From the NCBI RefSeq assembly GCF_017356245.1, contig NZ_JAFMZZ010000001.1, positions 1,116,249 to 1,180,248 on the forward strand: DNA of 64,000 nucleotides, given 5' to 3'. Shown piece after piece: positions 16,899 through 24,710 of this stretch; positions within the stretch are counted from its first letter, which is position 1, and each line of letters begins with the position of its first letter. Origin of the DNA: Bordetella petrii (GTDB lineage: Bacteria; Pseudomonadota; Gammaproteobacteria; Burkholderiales; Burkholderiaceae_B). The notes beneath the pieces are model-generated. The model made no database searches, was not told the origin of the DNA, and was given only the letters and a program-made list of their open reading frames with translations. A program made the translations under genes and the position numbers.

Positions 16899-17657
16899 AT
16901 GATGCGAAGAATGCAATTTGCCCTGGCCGCCGCGGCGGTCTCGCTGGCTGCCACGGCGGCGCCGGCCGCCGCGCAAACCGTAATGAAAGTGGGCACCGAA
17001 ACCAACGGCGTGCCGTTTTCGTTTCTGGATCCGGCCACGCACCAGATGCAGGGGTTCATGATCGACCTGATCCAGGCGGTGGGCAAGCATGCCGGCTTTA
17101 CGCCGGCCATCGAAGCCATGGATTTCTCGGCGCTGATCTCGTCGCTGACGTCCAGGAAAATCGACATCATCGCCTCGGCCATGTACATCACCGACAAGCG
17201 CAAGCAGGTAATCGACTTCACCCGGCCGGTGTACACCTACGGCGAAGGCATGATCGTGCCGTCCGCCGACAAGACCGACTACCCGTCGTACCGGCCGTTC
17301 AAAGACCGCGTCGTGGGCGCCCAGGTGGGCACGGTATATGTAGACGCGCTGAAGGCCGCGGGCATTTTCAAAGAGGTGAAGGTCTACGACACCATCCCGG
17401 CCATCATCCGCGACGTCAACGCCGGGCGCATCGAAGCCGGCATCGCCGACTACCCCACGCTTTCCTACTATCTGGGCCTGGGCCAGTTTCCGCGCACCCG
17501 GCTGGTGCAAAGCTACAAGGCCTCGCTGCCCGGCTCCATCGGCCTGGGGCTGCGCCAGGGCGACGACGCGCTGAAAAAGAAGCTGCAGAGCGCGCTCGAT
17601 GAAGTCAAGCGCAGCGGCGAGCTCGACGCGCTGCTGAAAAAATGGAAGCTGGTGTAA
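16899..17657 (+). CDS. Periplasmic amino-acid-type ABC transporter substrate-binding protein (SBP_bac_3)
   Basis: The 252-residue protein has a signal peptide (MMRRMQFALAAAAVSLAATA, cleavage near AAAQ). It continues with the family 3 binding-protein core: VGTETNGVPFSFLDPATHQM, GFMIDLIQAVGKHAGF, LISSLTSRKIDIIASAMYIT and VGAQVGTVYVDALKAAGIFK. Such proteins bind polar amino acids, opines or related solutes. An in-frame ATG at 16881 would add six residues, but GGAG at 16888-16891 favours 16899. No permease or ATPase gene is adjacent, so the receptor is an orphan or serves a distant transporter. The next gene, a 2-hydroxyacid dehydrogenase, follows after 67 bp. Confidence 0.88.
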   Translation: MMRRMQFALAAAAVSLAATAAPAAAQTVMKVGTETNGVPFSFLDPATHQMQGFMIDLIQAVGKHAGFTPAIEAMDFSALISSLTSRKIDIIASAMYITDKRKQVIDFTRPVYTYGEGMIVPSADKTDYPSYRPFKDRVVGAQVGTVYVDALKAAGIFKEVKVYDTIPAIIRDVNAGRIEAGIADYPTLSYYLGLGQFPRTRLVQSYKASLPGSIGLGLRQGDDALKKKLQSALDEVKRSGELDALLKKWKLV

Positions 17658-17724
17658 TGCCGCGCCGCGCGCGCCGATGCGCGCGCGGCCGCTTCGGCCA
17701 TTCAACAAGGAAGATGCAGTAGCC

Positions 17725-18663
17725 ATGCAGTTGGTCATCAAATCAGGCGGGCCGCAGGCCCTGCCCGAATGGCGCGAGTATTTCCGCGAGTTCGCGCCCG
17801 AACTGCGCGTCAGCGGCCGCCACGAAGCCCTGGCCGACCCCGGGCAGGTGGGTTACGCCCTGGTGTGGGAGCCCGACCCCGGCTGGCTGGCGTCGCTGCC
17901 CAACCTGAAGCTGATCATCAGTTCGGGCGCCGGTGTCGATCACATCCTGGCCGATCCGCAGCGGCCGGCCCACGTGCCGATCGCGCGGCTGGTCACCCAG
18001 GAAACCGCCGGCGAGATGAGCGAATTCGTGCTGGCGGCCGCCCTGGCCATTACCAAGGAATTCAAGCGCTTCGCCAACGACCAGGCCATCTGCCGCTGGG
18101 ATACTCCCGAAGTGCCGCGCATGATGCGTGACATGCGGGTCGGGGTCATGGGGCTGGGCTACCTGGGCTCGGCCACCGCCGCGCTGCTGGCGCGCACCGG
18201 GTTTCCCACCGCCGGCTGGTCGCGCGCGCCGGCTCCGCTGGCGGGCGTGGAAACCTATGCCGGGCCGCAACAGCTGCCCGCTTTCCTGGCGCGCACCGAC
18301 ATCCTGGTCTGCCTGCTGCCCGGCACCGAAGCCACGCGCGGCATCCTGGGCGCCGAGACCCTGGCGCAGCTGCCGCGCGGCGCGGCGCTGATCAGCGTGG
18401 GGCGCGGCTCGCACATGGTGGCGCCCGACCTGCTGGCGGCGCTGGACAGCGGCCAGCTGTCGCAGGCGGTGCTGGACGTGTTCGAAACCGAGCCCCTGCC
18501 GGCCGATTCGCCGCTGTGGCGGCATCCGGGCGTGACGATCACGCCGCATTGCGCCGCCACGCCCACCCGCTGCGAGCGCGCCCGCTACGTGGCCGACCTG
18601 ATCCGCCGCTGCGAGGCCGGCGAGCCGCTGCCGAACCTGTACGATCCGGCCAAGGGTTACTAG
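17725..18663 (+). CDS. D-isomer-specific 2-hydroxyacid dehydrogenase (glyoxylate/hydroxypyruvate reductase GhrA-like)
   Basis: The 312-residue enzyme has the NAD(P) Rossmann motif VGVMGLGYLGSATAALLA around residue 140 and the catalytic triad in its usual order. That is Arg in ISVGRGSHMVAPDLL, Glu in VLDVFETEPLP and His in VTITPHCAATPTR. Members reduce glyoxylate, hydroxypyruvate or other 2-oxo acids. The start at 17725 opens with the compact MQLVIKSGG N terminus and has AAGGAAG 11 bp upstream. Its TAG stop overlaps the TAG of the convergent LysR gene in a shared CTAG. Confidence 0.9.
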   Translation: MQLVIKSGGPQALPEWREYFREFAPELRVSGRHEALADPGQVGYALVWEPDPGWLASLPNLKLIISSGAGVDHILADPQRPAHVPIARLVTQETAGEMSEFVLAAALAITKEFKRFANDQAICRWDTPEVPRMMRDMRVGVMGLGYLGSATAALLARTGFPTAGWSRAPAPLAGVETYAGPQQLPAFLARTDILVCLLPGTEATRGILGAETLAQLPRGAALISVGRGSHMVAPDLLAALDSGQLSQAVLDVFETEPLPADSPLWRHPGVTITPHCAATPTRCERARYVADLIRRCEAGEPLPNLYDPAKGY

Positions 18664-19586
18664 GGTTGCCGCGCGTGCTGCGCGGCGGCCGCGTCGTCGC
18701 TTTGCAGCAGCGGCGTTTCCCGGGCGAAGTCCGACAGGTGCTCGAGCAGCGCGCGCACCTTGCGCGGTAATTGCTGTTGCGGCCAGACGGCATACAGCGT
18801 GCGCTGCGGCGTGCGCCAGCCGGGCAGCACGCGCCGCAGGCGGCCGCTGGCCAGCGCGTCTCCGGTAAGTGTGTGCGGACAATACATGATGCCCAGGCCG
18901 GCTTCGGCCATGGCCACCATCAAGCCCAGTTCATTGACGCGGCAACGGCCCTGCGGCTGCAGTTCGACGCGTTCGCTGCCGTCCGGCGCCATGAAATACC
19001 AGGTGGACAGGGGTTCGCTGACCAGCAGCGCGTGCTGTTCGAGTTCGCGCGGGTGCCGCGGCTCGCCATGCGCGGCCAGATATGAGGGGGCGGCCACGAC
19101 GTCCAGCCCGATGCCGCCCAGGCGGCGCTGGCGCAGCTTGGGATCGTGCTGGGGGCCGACGCGCACGGCCAGGTCGGCGCCGTGCCGCCACAGGTCTTCG
19201 TTGCGGTTGTCCAGGATCAGTTCCAGGCGGATGTCGGGCCACGCCGCCAGGAACGACATCCAGGCTGGCGCCAGCACGCTGCGCGCCAGGCTGACCGGGG
19301 CTAGCACCCGCAGCGTGCCCTGGATCTGGTTCAGGTCGCTGTCGAGCGTGGCGGTGGTTTGCTGCAGCGCGACCAGCAGCGGCCGGCACTGCTCGTAGTA
19401 CAGCTGGCCTTCCGGGGTGGGCTTGAGGCTGCGGGCGCTGCGCAGCAGCAGCTGGCAGCCCAGCCGGGCTTCCAGTTTCTGCAGCCGGCGGGTCAGCGTA
19501 GCGGCGGGCAGGCCCAGGCGGCGCGCCGCCGCCTGCAGGCTGCCGTCGTCCACAATGGCGACGAACAAAGCCAGATCATCGAGCAT
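18660..19586 (-). CDS. LysR-family transcriptional regulator
   Basis: This 308-residue regulator begins MLDDLALFVAIVDDGSLQAA. The recognition helix region is ARRLGLPAATLTRRLQKLE, with an effector domain typical of the CrgA/DsdC-like subgroup (GTLRVLAPVSLARSVLAPAW, LELILDNRNEDLWRHGADLA, EAGLGIMYCPHTL). The ATG at 19586 is chosen; a TTG nine bases upstream is in frame, and neither has a strong ribosome-binding site. Its 3' end shares CTAG with the convergent hydroxyacid dehydrogenase. The target may be the divergent DUF2798 gene, but that is only positional. Confidence 0.9.
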   Translation of the reverse strand: MLDDLALFVAIVDDGSLQAAARRLGLPAATLTRRLQKLEARLGCQLLLRSARSLKPTPEGQLYYEQCRPLLVALQQTTATLDSDLNQIQGTLRVLAPVSLARSVLAPAWMSFLAAWPDIRLELILDNRNEDLWRHGADLAVRVGPQHDPKLRQRRLGGIGLDVVAAPSYLAAHGEPRHPRELEQHALLVSEPLSTWYFMAPDGSERVELQPQGRCRVNELGLMVAMAEAGLGIMYCPHTLTGDALASGRLRRVLPGWRTPQRTLYAVWPQQQLPRKVRALLEHLSDFARETPLLQSDDAAAAQHARQP

Positions 19587-19688
19587 AGATTGCAAAAATG
19601 GAATTTAAGAATGAAAAACTGTCTATGGTTGCCAAAACCGTCGAAGTCTAGGATAGCGCCATCGATGTTGCCACTCAAGGAGCTTTCC

Positions 19689-19943
19689 ATGTCTTATGCC
19701 ACTCGCCTGCGTTTCATTTTTGCCCTGCTGATGTCCTGCCTGATGTCGATGTTGATGACGGGCTGGGTGTCCTGGATGAATCTGGGCCTGGGCCCGCACT
19801 TTGCCGCGCAATGGGCGCGCGCCTTCGCCGCCGCCTGGCCGGCGGCTTTTGCGATTGTGCTGGCGATGGGGCCGGCGGTGCAGCGCGCCAGCCAGCGGCT
19901 GGTGGCGCCGCGGCCCGGCGAGGCCGCGGCGGGGCCGCGCTAG
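19689..19943 (+). CDS. DUF2798 family small membrane protein
   Basis: The 84-residue protein has two hydrophobic helices, RLRFIFALLMSCLMSMLMTG and AFAAAWPAAFAIVLAMGPAV, separated by a short loop with WVSWMNLG. This is the DUF2798 pattern. It is an inner-membrane protein of unknown role, often found near LysR regulators, as here. The ATG at 19689 has AAGGAG at 19677-19682. Its TAG stop shares CTAG with the convergent TRAP permease gene. Confidence 0.8.
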   Translation: MSYATRLRFIFALLMSCLMSMLMTGWVSWMNLGLGPHFAAQWARAFAAAWPAAFAIVLAMGPAVQRASQRLVAPRPGEAAAGPR

Positions 19944-21232
19944 CTGACGAACTGCGGCAGGTACAGCGATATGGCCGGGAACAGGATCAGCAGTGTCAGG
20001 CGCCCGATATCGCTGACCACGAACGGCATCACCCCGCGGAATATGGTCTGCGTGCTGACATCGGGCAGCAGGCCGCGCAGCACGAATACGTTCATGCCGA
20101 ACGGCGGGGTGATGAAGCTGATCTCGGTCACCACGACCACGATGATGCCGAACCAGATCAGGTCGAATCCCAGGCTCTGCACCAGCGGGTAGAACACCGG
20201 TACGGTCAGCAGGATCATCGACATGCTTTCCAGCACGCACCCCAGCACGATGTAGATGCCGCAAATGGCGAAGATCACGGTCAGCGGGCTCAGGTGGTAG
20301 TGTTCCACCAGTTCGAGCAGGTCGCCGGGCAGCGAGGTGAAATTGATGAAGTTGGCCAGCATCAGCGCGCCGATCATCACCAGGAATATCATGCCGGTGG
20401 TCTTGGCCGATTCCACCACCACTTCGACGAAGGTGCGCCAGTTCATGGTGCGGCGGCAGCACGCGAAGACGAAGCCCAGGAAGGCGCCGATGCCGGCCGC
20501 TTCCGCGGGCGTGAATACGCCCGCATAAATGCCGCCCATCAGCATGGCGATCAGCGCCAGCACCCCCCACACCTGCCCCAGCGCCTGGCGGATCTGCGGC
20601 CAGGTGCTGCGTTCGCCCTTCGGGCCCGCGGCCGGGTCGCGGCGCACCACCCAGGCCACGGCGCCCATGTAGCAGGCAATGGCCAGCAGGCCGGGCAGCA
20701 CGCCGGCGGCGAACATCTTGCCGATGCTCTGTTCGGTCAGCAGGCAGTACACCACCATGATGATGGACGGCGGGATCAGGATGCCCAGCGTGCCGCCCGC
20801 GGCGATCGAGCCGGCGGCCAGTTTTTCGCTATAGCCGATGCGGCGCATTTCCGGATAGGCCACCTTGGCCATGGTGGCGGCGGTGGCCAGGCTGGAGCCG
20901 CAGATCGCGCCGAAGCCGCCGCAGGCAACGATGGTGGACATGGCCAGCCCCCCTCGGCGGTGCCCCAGCACGGCATGCGCCGCCGCATAGAGCTCGCGCG
21001 ACATGCGCGACTGGGTCACGAAATTGCCCATCAGAATGAACAGCGGCAGTACCGACAGCAGATACTGGAATCCGCTTTCATAGATGACCGAACCCGCCAT
21101 GGCATAGGCGGAATGCCAGTTGCGCAGCAGGCCCAGGCCGATGAACCCCACCAGCGCCATGGCGAACGCCACGGGCACGCGCAGGAACACCAGCGCCAGC
21201 ATGGCGCCCAGGGCAAGCAGGGATTCGGTCAT
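19940..21232 (-). CDS. TRAP transporter large permease (DctM)
   Basis: The 430-residue, roughly twelve-helix protein is the membrane channel of a TRAP system that imports an organic acid with sodium. It shows the DctM landmarks LLSVLPLFILMGNFVTQSRM, GGFGAICGSSLATAATMAKV, GTLGILIPPSIIMVVYCLLT and TPPFGMNVFVLRGL. It overlaps the DctQ gene by four bases (ATGA) and is the last gene of a seven-gene operon for uptake and breakdown of a sugar-acid-like substrate. The start MTESLLALGAML is set by this overlap. Confidence 0.95.
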   Translation of the reverse strand: MTESLLALGAMLALVFLRVPVAFAMALVGFIGLGLLRNWHSAYAMAGSVIYESGFQYLLSVLPLFILMGNFVTQSRMSRELYAAAHAVLGHRRGGLAMSTIVACGGFGAICGSSLATAATMAKVAYPEMRRIGYSEKLAAGSIAAGGTLGILIPPSIIMVVYCLLTEQSIGKMFAAGVLPGLLAIACYMGAVAWVVRRDPAAGPKGERSTWPQIRQALGQVWGVLALIAMLMGGIYAGVFTPAEAAGIGAFLGFVFACCRRTMNWRTFVEVVVESAKTTGMIFLVMIGALMLANFINFTSLPGDLLELVEHYHLSPLTVIFAICGIYIVLGCVLESMSMILLTVPVFYPLVQSLGFDLIWFGIIVVVVTEISFITPPFGMNVFVLRGLLPDVSTQTIFRGVMPFVVSDIGRLTLLILFPAISLYLPQFVS

Positions 21233-21714
21233 GGCGTGTGGCTTCCTGTGGCGGGTCCGGCGCGAAAGAAATTGGCCGCGTGGCAGACGGCATCCAGGGC
21301 AAGCATGACCGCCATGAAGTAGACGAACGGGGCGAGCGGAATGCCCAGCATGGCGGTGATGTCGCCGTAGTCGGCGGTGCTGCCGGCCTTGGCCCAGGTC
21401 ACCCAGGCCAGGAAGCCGCTGACCACCATCGCGAGCAGCGCGCCGAACCGGTCTTGCAGGCGTATGGCGCGGGCCGAAAAAAGATGGCTGAACCCGTCCA
21501 CCGTGATGTGGCCGCGCGCGCGGGTCATCAGGGGGATGCTGGAAAAGATCACCGCGATCATCATCAGCTCGACCAGCTCGACCGATCCGATAATGGGCCG
21601 GTTCAGCAGATAGCGGCCTGCCGCGTCGACCACGGTAAGCAGGCTCATGCCGCACAGGCTGGTCACGGCGATGGCCTTCAGCGCCGCCACGATGGCGCAA
21701 TTCAGGTATTTCAT
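21229..21714 (-). CDS. TRAP transporter small permease (DctQ)
   Basis: The 161-residue protein has four hydrophobic segments and the DctQ signature VELVELMMIAVIFSSIPLMT followed by RARGHITVDGFSHLF, which contacts the large permease. It begins MKYLNCAIVAALKAIAV. It lies 73 bp downstream of the DctP gene and overlaps the DctM gene by four bases, the classical DctP-Q-M order. Confidence 0.93.
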   Translation of the reverse strand: MKYLNCAIVAALKAIAVTSLCGMSLLTVVDAAGRYLLNRPIIGSVELVELMMIAVIFSSIPLMTRARGHITVDGFSHLFSARAIRLQDRFGALLAMVVSGFLAWVTWAKAGSTADYGDITAMLGIPLAPFVYFMAVMLALDAVCHAANFFRAGPATGSHTP

Positions 21715-21787
21715 GGTGTTCCCGCAGTCATCTTGCCCGCCCCGTCGGGCTGGCCGGGCCGGGATGGCCGGCCAGCCCGGGCCGCGG

Positions 21788-22813
21788 TCATTGGCCGTCG
21801 AGCTGCTTGATCTCGGCGCGGAATGCCGCAAGCGCGGCCGGGCCGTCTATGTTCTTGGCGGCGGCGGCGTCCAGCCAGGTCTGCTCGAAACCTTGCGTGC
21901 GTTCGCGCACGGCCGCCACGAAGGCGTCGTCGGCCTTCACGACCTGTATGGCGCCGCCGTCCAGCACCTTGTGGGCCTCGGCGTCGTGCTTGTCCCATGC
22001 CTTGCCGGCCATTTCGGCAAGATGGCGGCCCGACAGCTTCAGCAAGGCGGCCTGGTCCTGCTTCGACAGGCGCGCGAAGGCGTCGCGGTTCATGATCACG
22101 GCGTGAGTGTCGGAATACAGGCCGCCCGGGAAGACGGTGGCATGCCTGATGATGCCGTCCAGCTTGAAAGAGACCAGGGACTCGGCCGGGAAGAACACGC
22201 CGTCGACCACGCCCGTGCTCAGCAGCTCATACGAGGCGGGAGCCGGCTTGGCGATGGGGGTGGCGCCGACGGCCTTGGCCACGTCGGCCGCCATGCCGCC
22301 GCCCACGCGGATCTTCAGCCCCTCGAAGTCGCCGATCTGGGCGACGGTCTTGCTGGTGGTGAACGCGATGCCGGGCCCGTGCGCGTAGATGCCCAGTAGC
22401 TTCACCCCTTTGTGCTCGTCGGCTTTCAGCAGGTATTTCTCGTAGGTGTCCCATGCCGCCACCGAGCGCGATACCGCCGTGTTGCCCGAAAAGGGCATCA
22501 CGGCAAACTTGGTCAACTGGAAGCGGCCCGGGTAATAGGCGTGCGACACAAAGGAAATGTCCACCAGGCCATCGCGCACCGCGTCGAAATGGCCGGCCGG
22601 GTTGGTGACCGGCTTGGGCAGCAGGCGCAGCGTGACCCGGCCTTCGGTGGCTTTTTCGATTTCCTGCCCCCAGGGCACCAGGAAATCGGCGACCACGGCA
22701 TGCGTGGGAGGCAGCCAGCTCGATACGGTCAGCTCGACTTTCTGCGCCTGGGCGGCCAGCGGGGCGGCCAGCGCCGCGCCGGCGGTCAGGATGATGGCCA
22801 GGGATTTGATCAT
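21788..22813 (-). CDS. TRAP transporter substrate-binding protein (DctP)
   Basis: The 341-residue periplasmic receptor has a signal peptide (MIKSLAIILTAGAALAAPLA, cleaved near AQAQ). DctP motifs include VTLRLLPKPVTNPAGHFDAV, GLVDISFVSHAYYPGRF and FEGLKIRVGGGMAADVAKAV, where the Arg normally binds the ligand carboxylate. Downstream GLYSDTHAVIMNRDAFARL is typical. It would capture a carboxylate for DctQM. It follows the DenD-like gene by 26 bp in the same operon. Confidence 0.94.
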   Translation of the reverse strand: MIKSLAIILTAGAALAAPLAAQAQKVELTVSSWLPPTHAVVADFLVPWGQEIEKATEGRVTLRLLPKPVTNPAGHFDAVRDGLVDISFVSHAYYPGRFQLTKFAVMPFSGNTAVSRSVAAWDTYEKYLLKADEHKGVKLLGIYAHGPGIAFTTSKTVAQIGDFEGLKIRVGGGMAADVAKAVGATPIAKPAPASYELLSTGVVDGVFFPAESLVSFKLDGIIRHATVFPGGLYSDTHAVIMNRDAFARLSKQDQAALLKLSGRHLAEMAGKAWDKHDAEAHKVLDGGAIQVVKADDAFVAAVRERTQGFEQTWLDAAAAKNIDGPAALAAFRAEIKQLDGQ

Positions 22814-22839
22814 GGTGTCTCCTCGGTAGGTTCTCGGTT

Positions 22840-23811
22840 TTATGCTTCGGGCTGGGGCGATGGGGCTTGCGGCGCCGCGCGGTCCAGCAAGGCCGGCAGG
22901 CTGCCGTCATGGCGAAACCCGGCGGCTTCGGCCGCCGGGGTATGCAGCGGCGGCTGCGCGCCGAACTGTGCTTCGATGGCCGGCTCGGGCGCGTAGCGCA
23001 CCAGCTTGCCGGCCCGGCCATTGCTGCGCGCGTCGAAGGCCTGCACGATCTCTTGCACCGATACGCGCAGGGCGGGCAGGGTCCAGGCCGTGCGTTCGCC
23101 CGCGGGATGCGCGGCCAGCCCGGCGGCGTGCAGCAGGTTGGCGATGCAGCAGTGCAGCGACATGAGCCAGAGCGTGGCTTGCGGGCTGACCGGCATGATG
23201 CAGGGCTCGCCGGCGGCAAGCGACCGTATCAGCGTGCTGGAAAACGCCGACCAGGCCCCGTTGGGGGCGGGCGGCCGCGGCACGATGCCGGGCAGGCGCA
23301 CCGTGCAGGCGCGCACGAAGCCGCGCCGCGTGTAGTCGGCCAGCAGGATTTCCATGGCGTGCTTGTGCGCGCCATAACTCAGGGCGGGCGCCAGCGGCGT
23401 GTGGTCGTCGACGCTGGCGGGCAGCGGGGCGCCGAATACCGCGATGCTGCTGGTGAACACCAGCGCGGGCGCGTGGCCCTGTTGCCGCAGCCGCTCCAGC
23501 AGCCGCAGCGACCCTTCCAGGTTGACCTGCAAGCCCAGTTCGAATTCCTGTTCGGCCCGTCCGCTGGCAATGCAGGCCAGGTGGAAGACCAGGTCGGGCG
23601 CCGGCTCGGTGATGGCGGCCAGCGTGGCCGGATCGGCGAAGCTGCCTGCCACGCAGCGCACGCGCGGATCGGCGGGGGGCGCGTCAAAGGCCAGGTCGCA
23701 CAGCGTGATGGCGCGGACGGCGCCGTAGCCGGGCACGGCCGGCATGGCGCACAGCCGGCGCGCCAGTTCGCGGCCGATATAGCCATTGGCTCCCGTGACG
23801 AGGATGTTCAT
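22840..23811 (-). CDS. denD: D-erythronate dehydrogenase-like NAD-dependent epimerase/dehydratase (SDR)
   Basis: The 323-residue extended SDR has the NAD motif MNILVTGANGYIGRELARRL and the catalytic Ser in LVFTSSIAVFG. The Tyr-Lys pair sits in the YGAHKHAMEILLADYTRRG region (YxxxK with H). The block ACTVRLPGIVPRPPAPNGAW is the pattern I associate with DenD, which oxidises D-erythronate to 2-oxo-tetronate. It overlaps the upstream LtnD-like gene by four bases. The usual partner genes for this pathway (a DUF1537 kinase, OtnC, OtnI) are absent, so the true substrate may be a different acid sugar. Confidence 0.8.
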   Translation of the reverse strand: MNILVTGANGYIGRELARRLCAMPAVPGYGAVRAITLCDLAFDAPPADPRVRCVAGSFADPATLAAITEPAPDLVFHLACIASGRAEQEFELGLQVNLEGSLRLLERLRQQGHAPALVFTSSIAVFGAPLPASVDDHTPLAPALSYGAHKHAMEILLADYTRRGFVRACTVRLPGIVPRPPAPNGAWSAFSSTLIRSLAAGEPCIMPVSPQATLWLMSLHCCIANLLHAAGLAAHPAGERTAWTLPALRVSVQEIVQAFDARSNGRAGKLVRYAPEPAIEAQFGAQPPLHTPAAEAAGFRHDGSLPALLDRAAPQAPSPQPEA

Positions 23812-24710
23812 GGCAGTGCTCCGGTATCGAGCTGCGCGCCCGGCCGCTCGGGCCAGGCAACGCGGACGATGTCGGACAGGTCGGCGGGCCCCAGGCCCTG
23901 GGCGGCGGCGGCCCGGTAGCTGGCCAGCACGCCATTCAGGCCGGCCAGTTCGGTGCCGGTGGCGCGCGCCAGCGCCGCGACGTTTTCCACGTCTTTGAGC
24001 ATGGTGGCCACCGTGCCCAGTGGCTGTTCGACAGGAGCCGTCATGCGCGGCACGAAGATCTGCAGCAGCGTGGAATCGGCCCAGCCGCCGGCCAGCGCGG
24101 TATTCAATGCGGCCGCGTCGATGCCGCTGCGCTGCGCCAGCGCCACGGCCTCGGCGATGGCATTCACGGTGCTGGCGACGATGGTCTGGTTGCACAGTTT
24201 GGCGATCTGCCCGGCGCCCACCGGGCCCATGCGGGTGATGCGCGCGGCGTACGCGCGCATGCAGGCCGAGGCGGCCTGGATGGCATCGGGCTGGCCGCCC
24301 GCCATGACCGACAGCGTGCCGGCCTGGGCGCCCGCCACGCCCCCGGAAACCGGCGCGTCGATCCAGGCGCGTCCGTTGGTCTGCCGCAGCTGTACCGCGT
24401 AGCGGCGCGCCGCTTCAGGGGCGATGCTGGAGTGGTCCACCAGCCAGGCGCCGCTGGCGCGGTGCACGCCCTGGGCGCCGAACACGGTGTCATGCACCGC
24501 GCGCTCGTCGGTCAGGCACAGGAAAACGCCCACGCAGCCGTCCGCCGCTTCGGCCGGCGTGTCGGCCGGTTCGGCGCCGTCGGCCGCCAGCGCGCGGGCC
24601 TTGTCGGGGCTGCGGTTCCAGACCCGCACGCGGTGCCCGGCCGCCAGCAGCCGGCGCACCATGGGGGCGCCCATCAGGCCGGTGCCGCAGAACGCCAGTA
24701 CTGCGCTCAT
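23808..24710 (-). CDS. 3-hydroxyisobutyrate dehydrogenase family protein (LtnD/GarR-like)
   Basis: The 300-residue beta-hydroxyacid dehydrogenase has the Rossmann motif VLAFCGTGLMGAPMVRRLLA and the substrate block DAPVSGGVAGAQAGTLSVMA. The catalytic Lys lies in GPVGAGQIAKLCNQTIVAST, and KDVENVAALA is near the end. Relatives oxidise L-threonate (LtnD), tartronate semialdehyde (GarR) or 3-hydroxyisobutyrate. It is coupled by four-base overlaps to the IlvD/Edd-type gene upstream and the DenD-like gene downstream, so it acts in the same sugar-acid route. Confidence 0.85.
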   Translation of the reverse strand: MSAVLAFCGTGLMGAPMVRRLLAAGHRVRVWNRSPDKARALAADGAEPADTPAEAADGCVGVFLCLTDERAVHDTVFGAQGVHRASGAWLVDHSSIAPEAARRYAVQLRQTNGRAWIDAPVSGGVAGAQAGTLSVMAGGQPDAIQAASACMRAYAARITRMGPVGAGQIAKLCNQTIVASTVNAIAEAVALAQRSGIDAAALNTALAGGWADSTLLQIFVPRMTAPVEQPLGTVATMLKDVENVAALARATGTELAGLNGVLASYRAAAAQGLGPADLSDIVRVAWPERPGAQLDTGALP

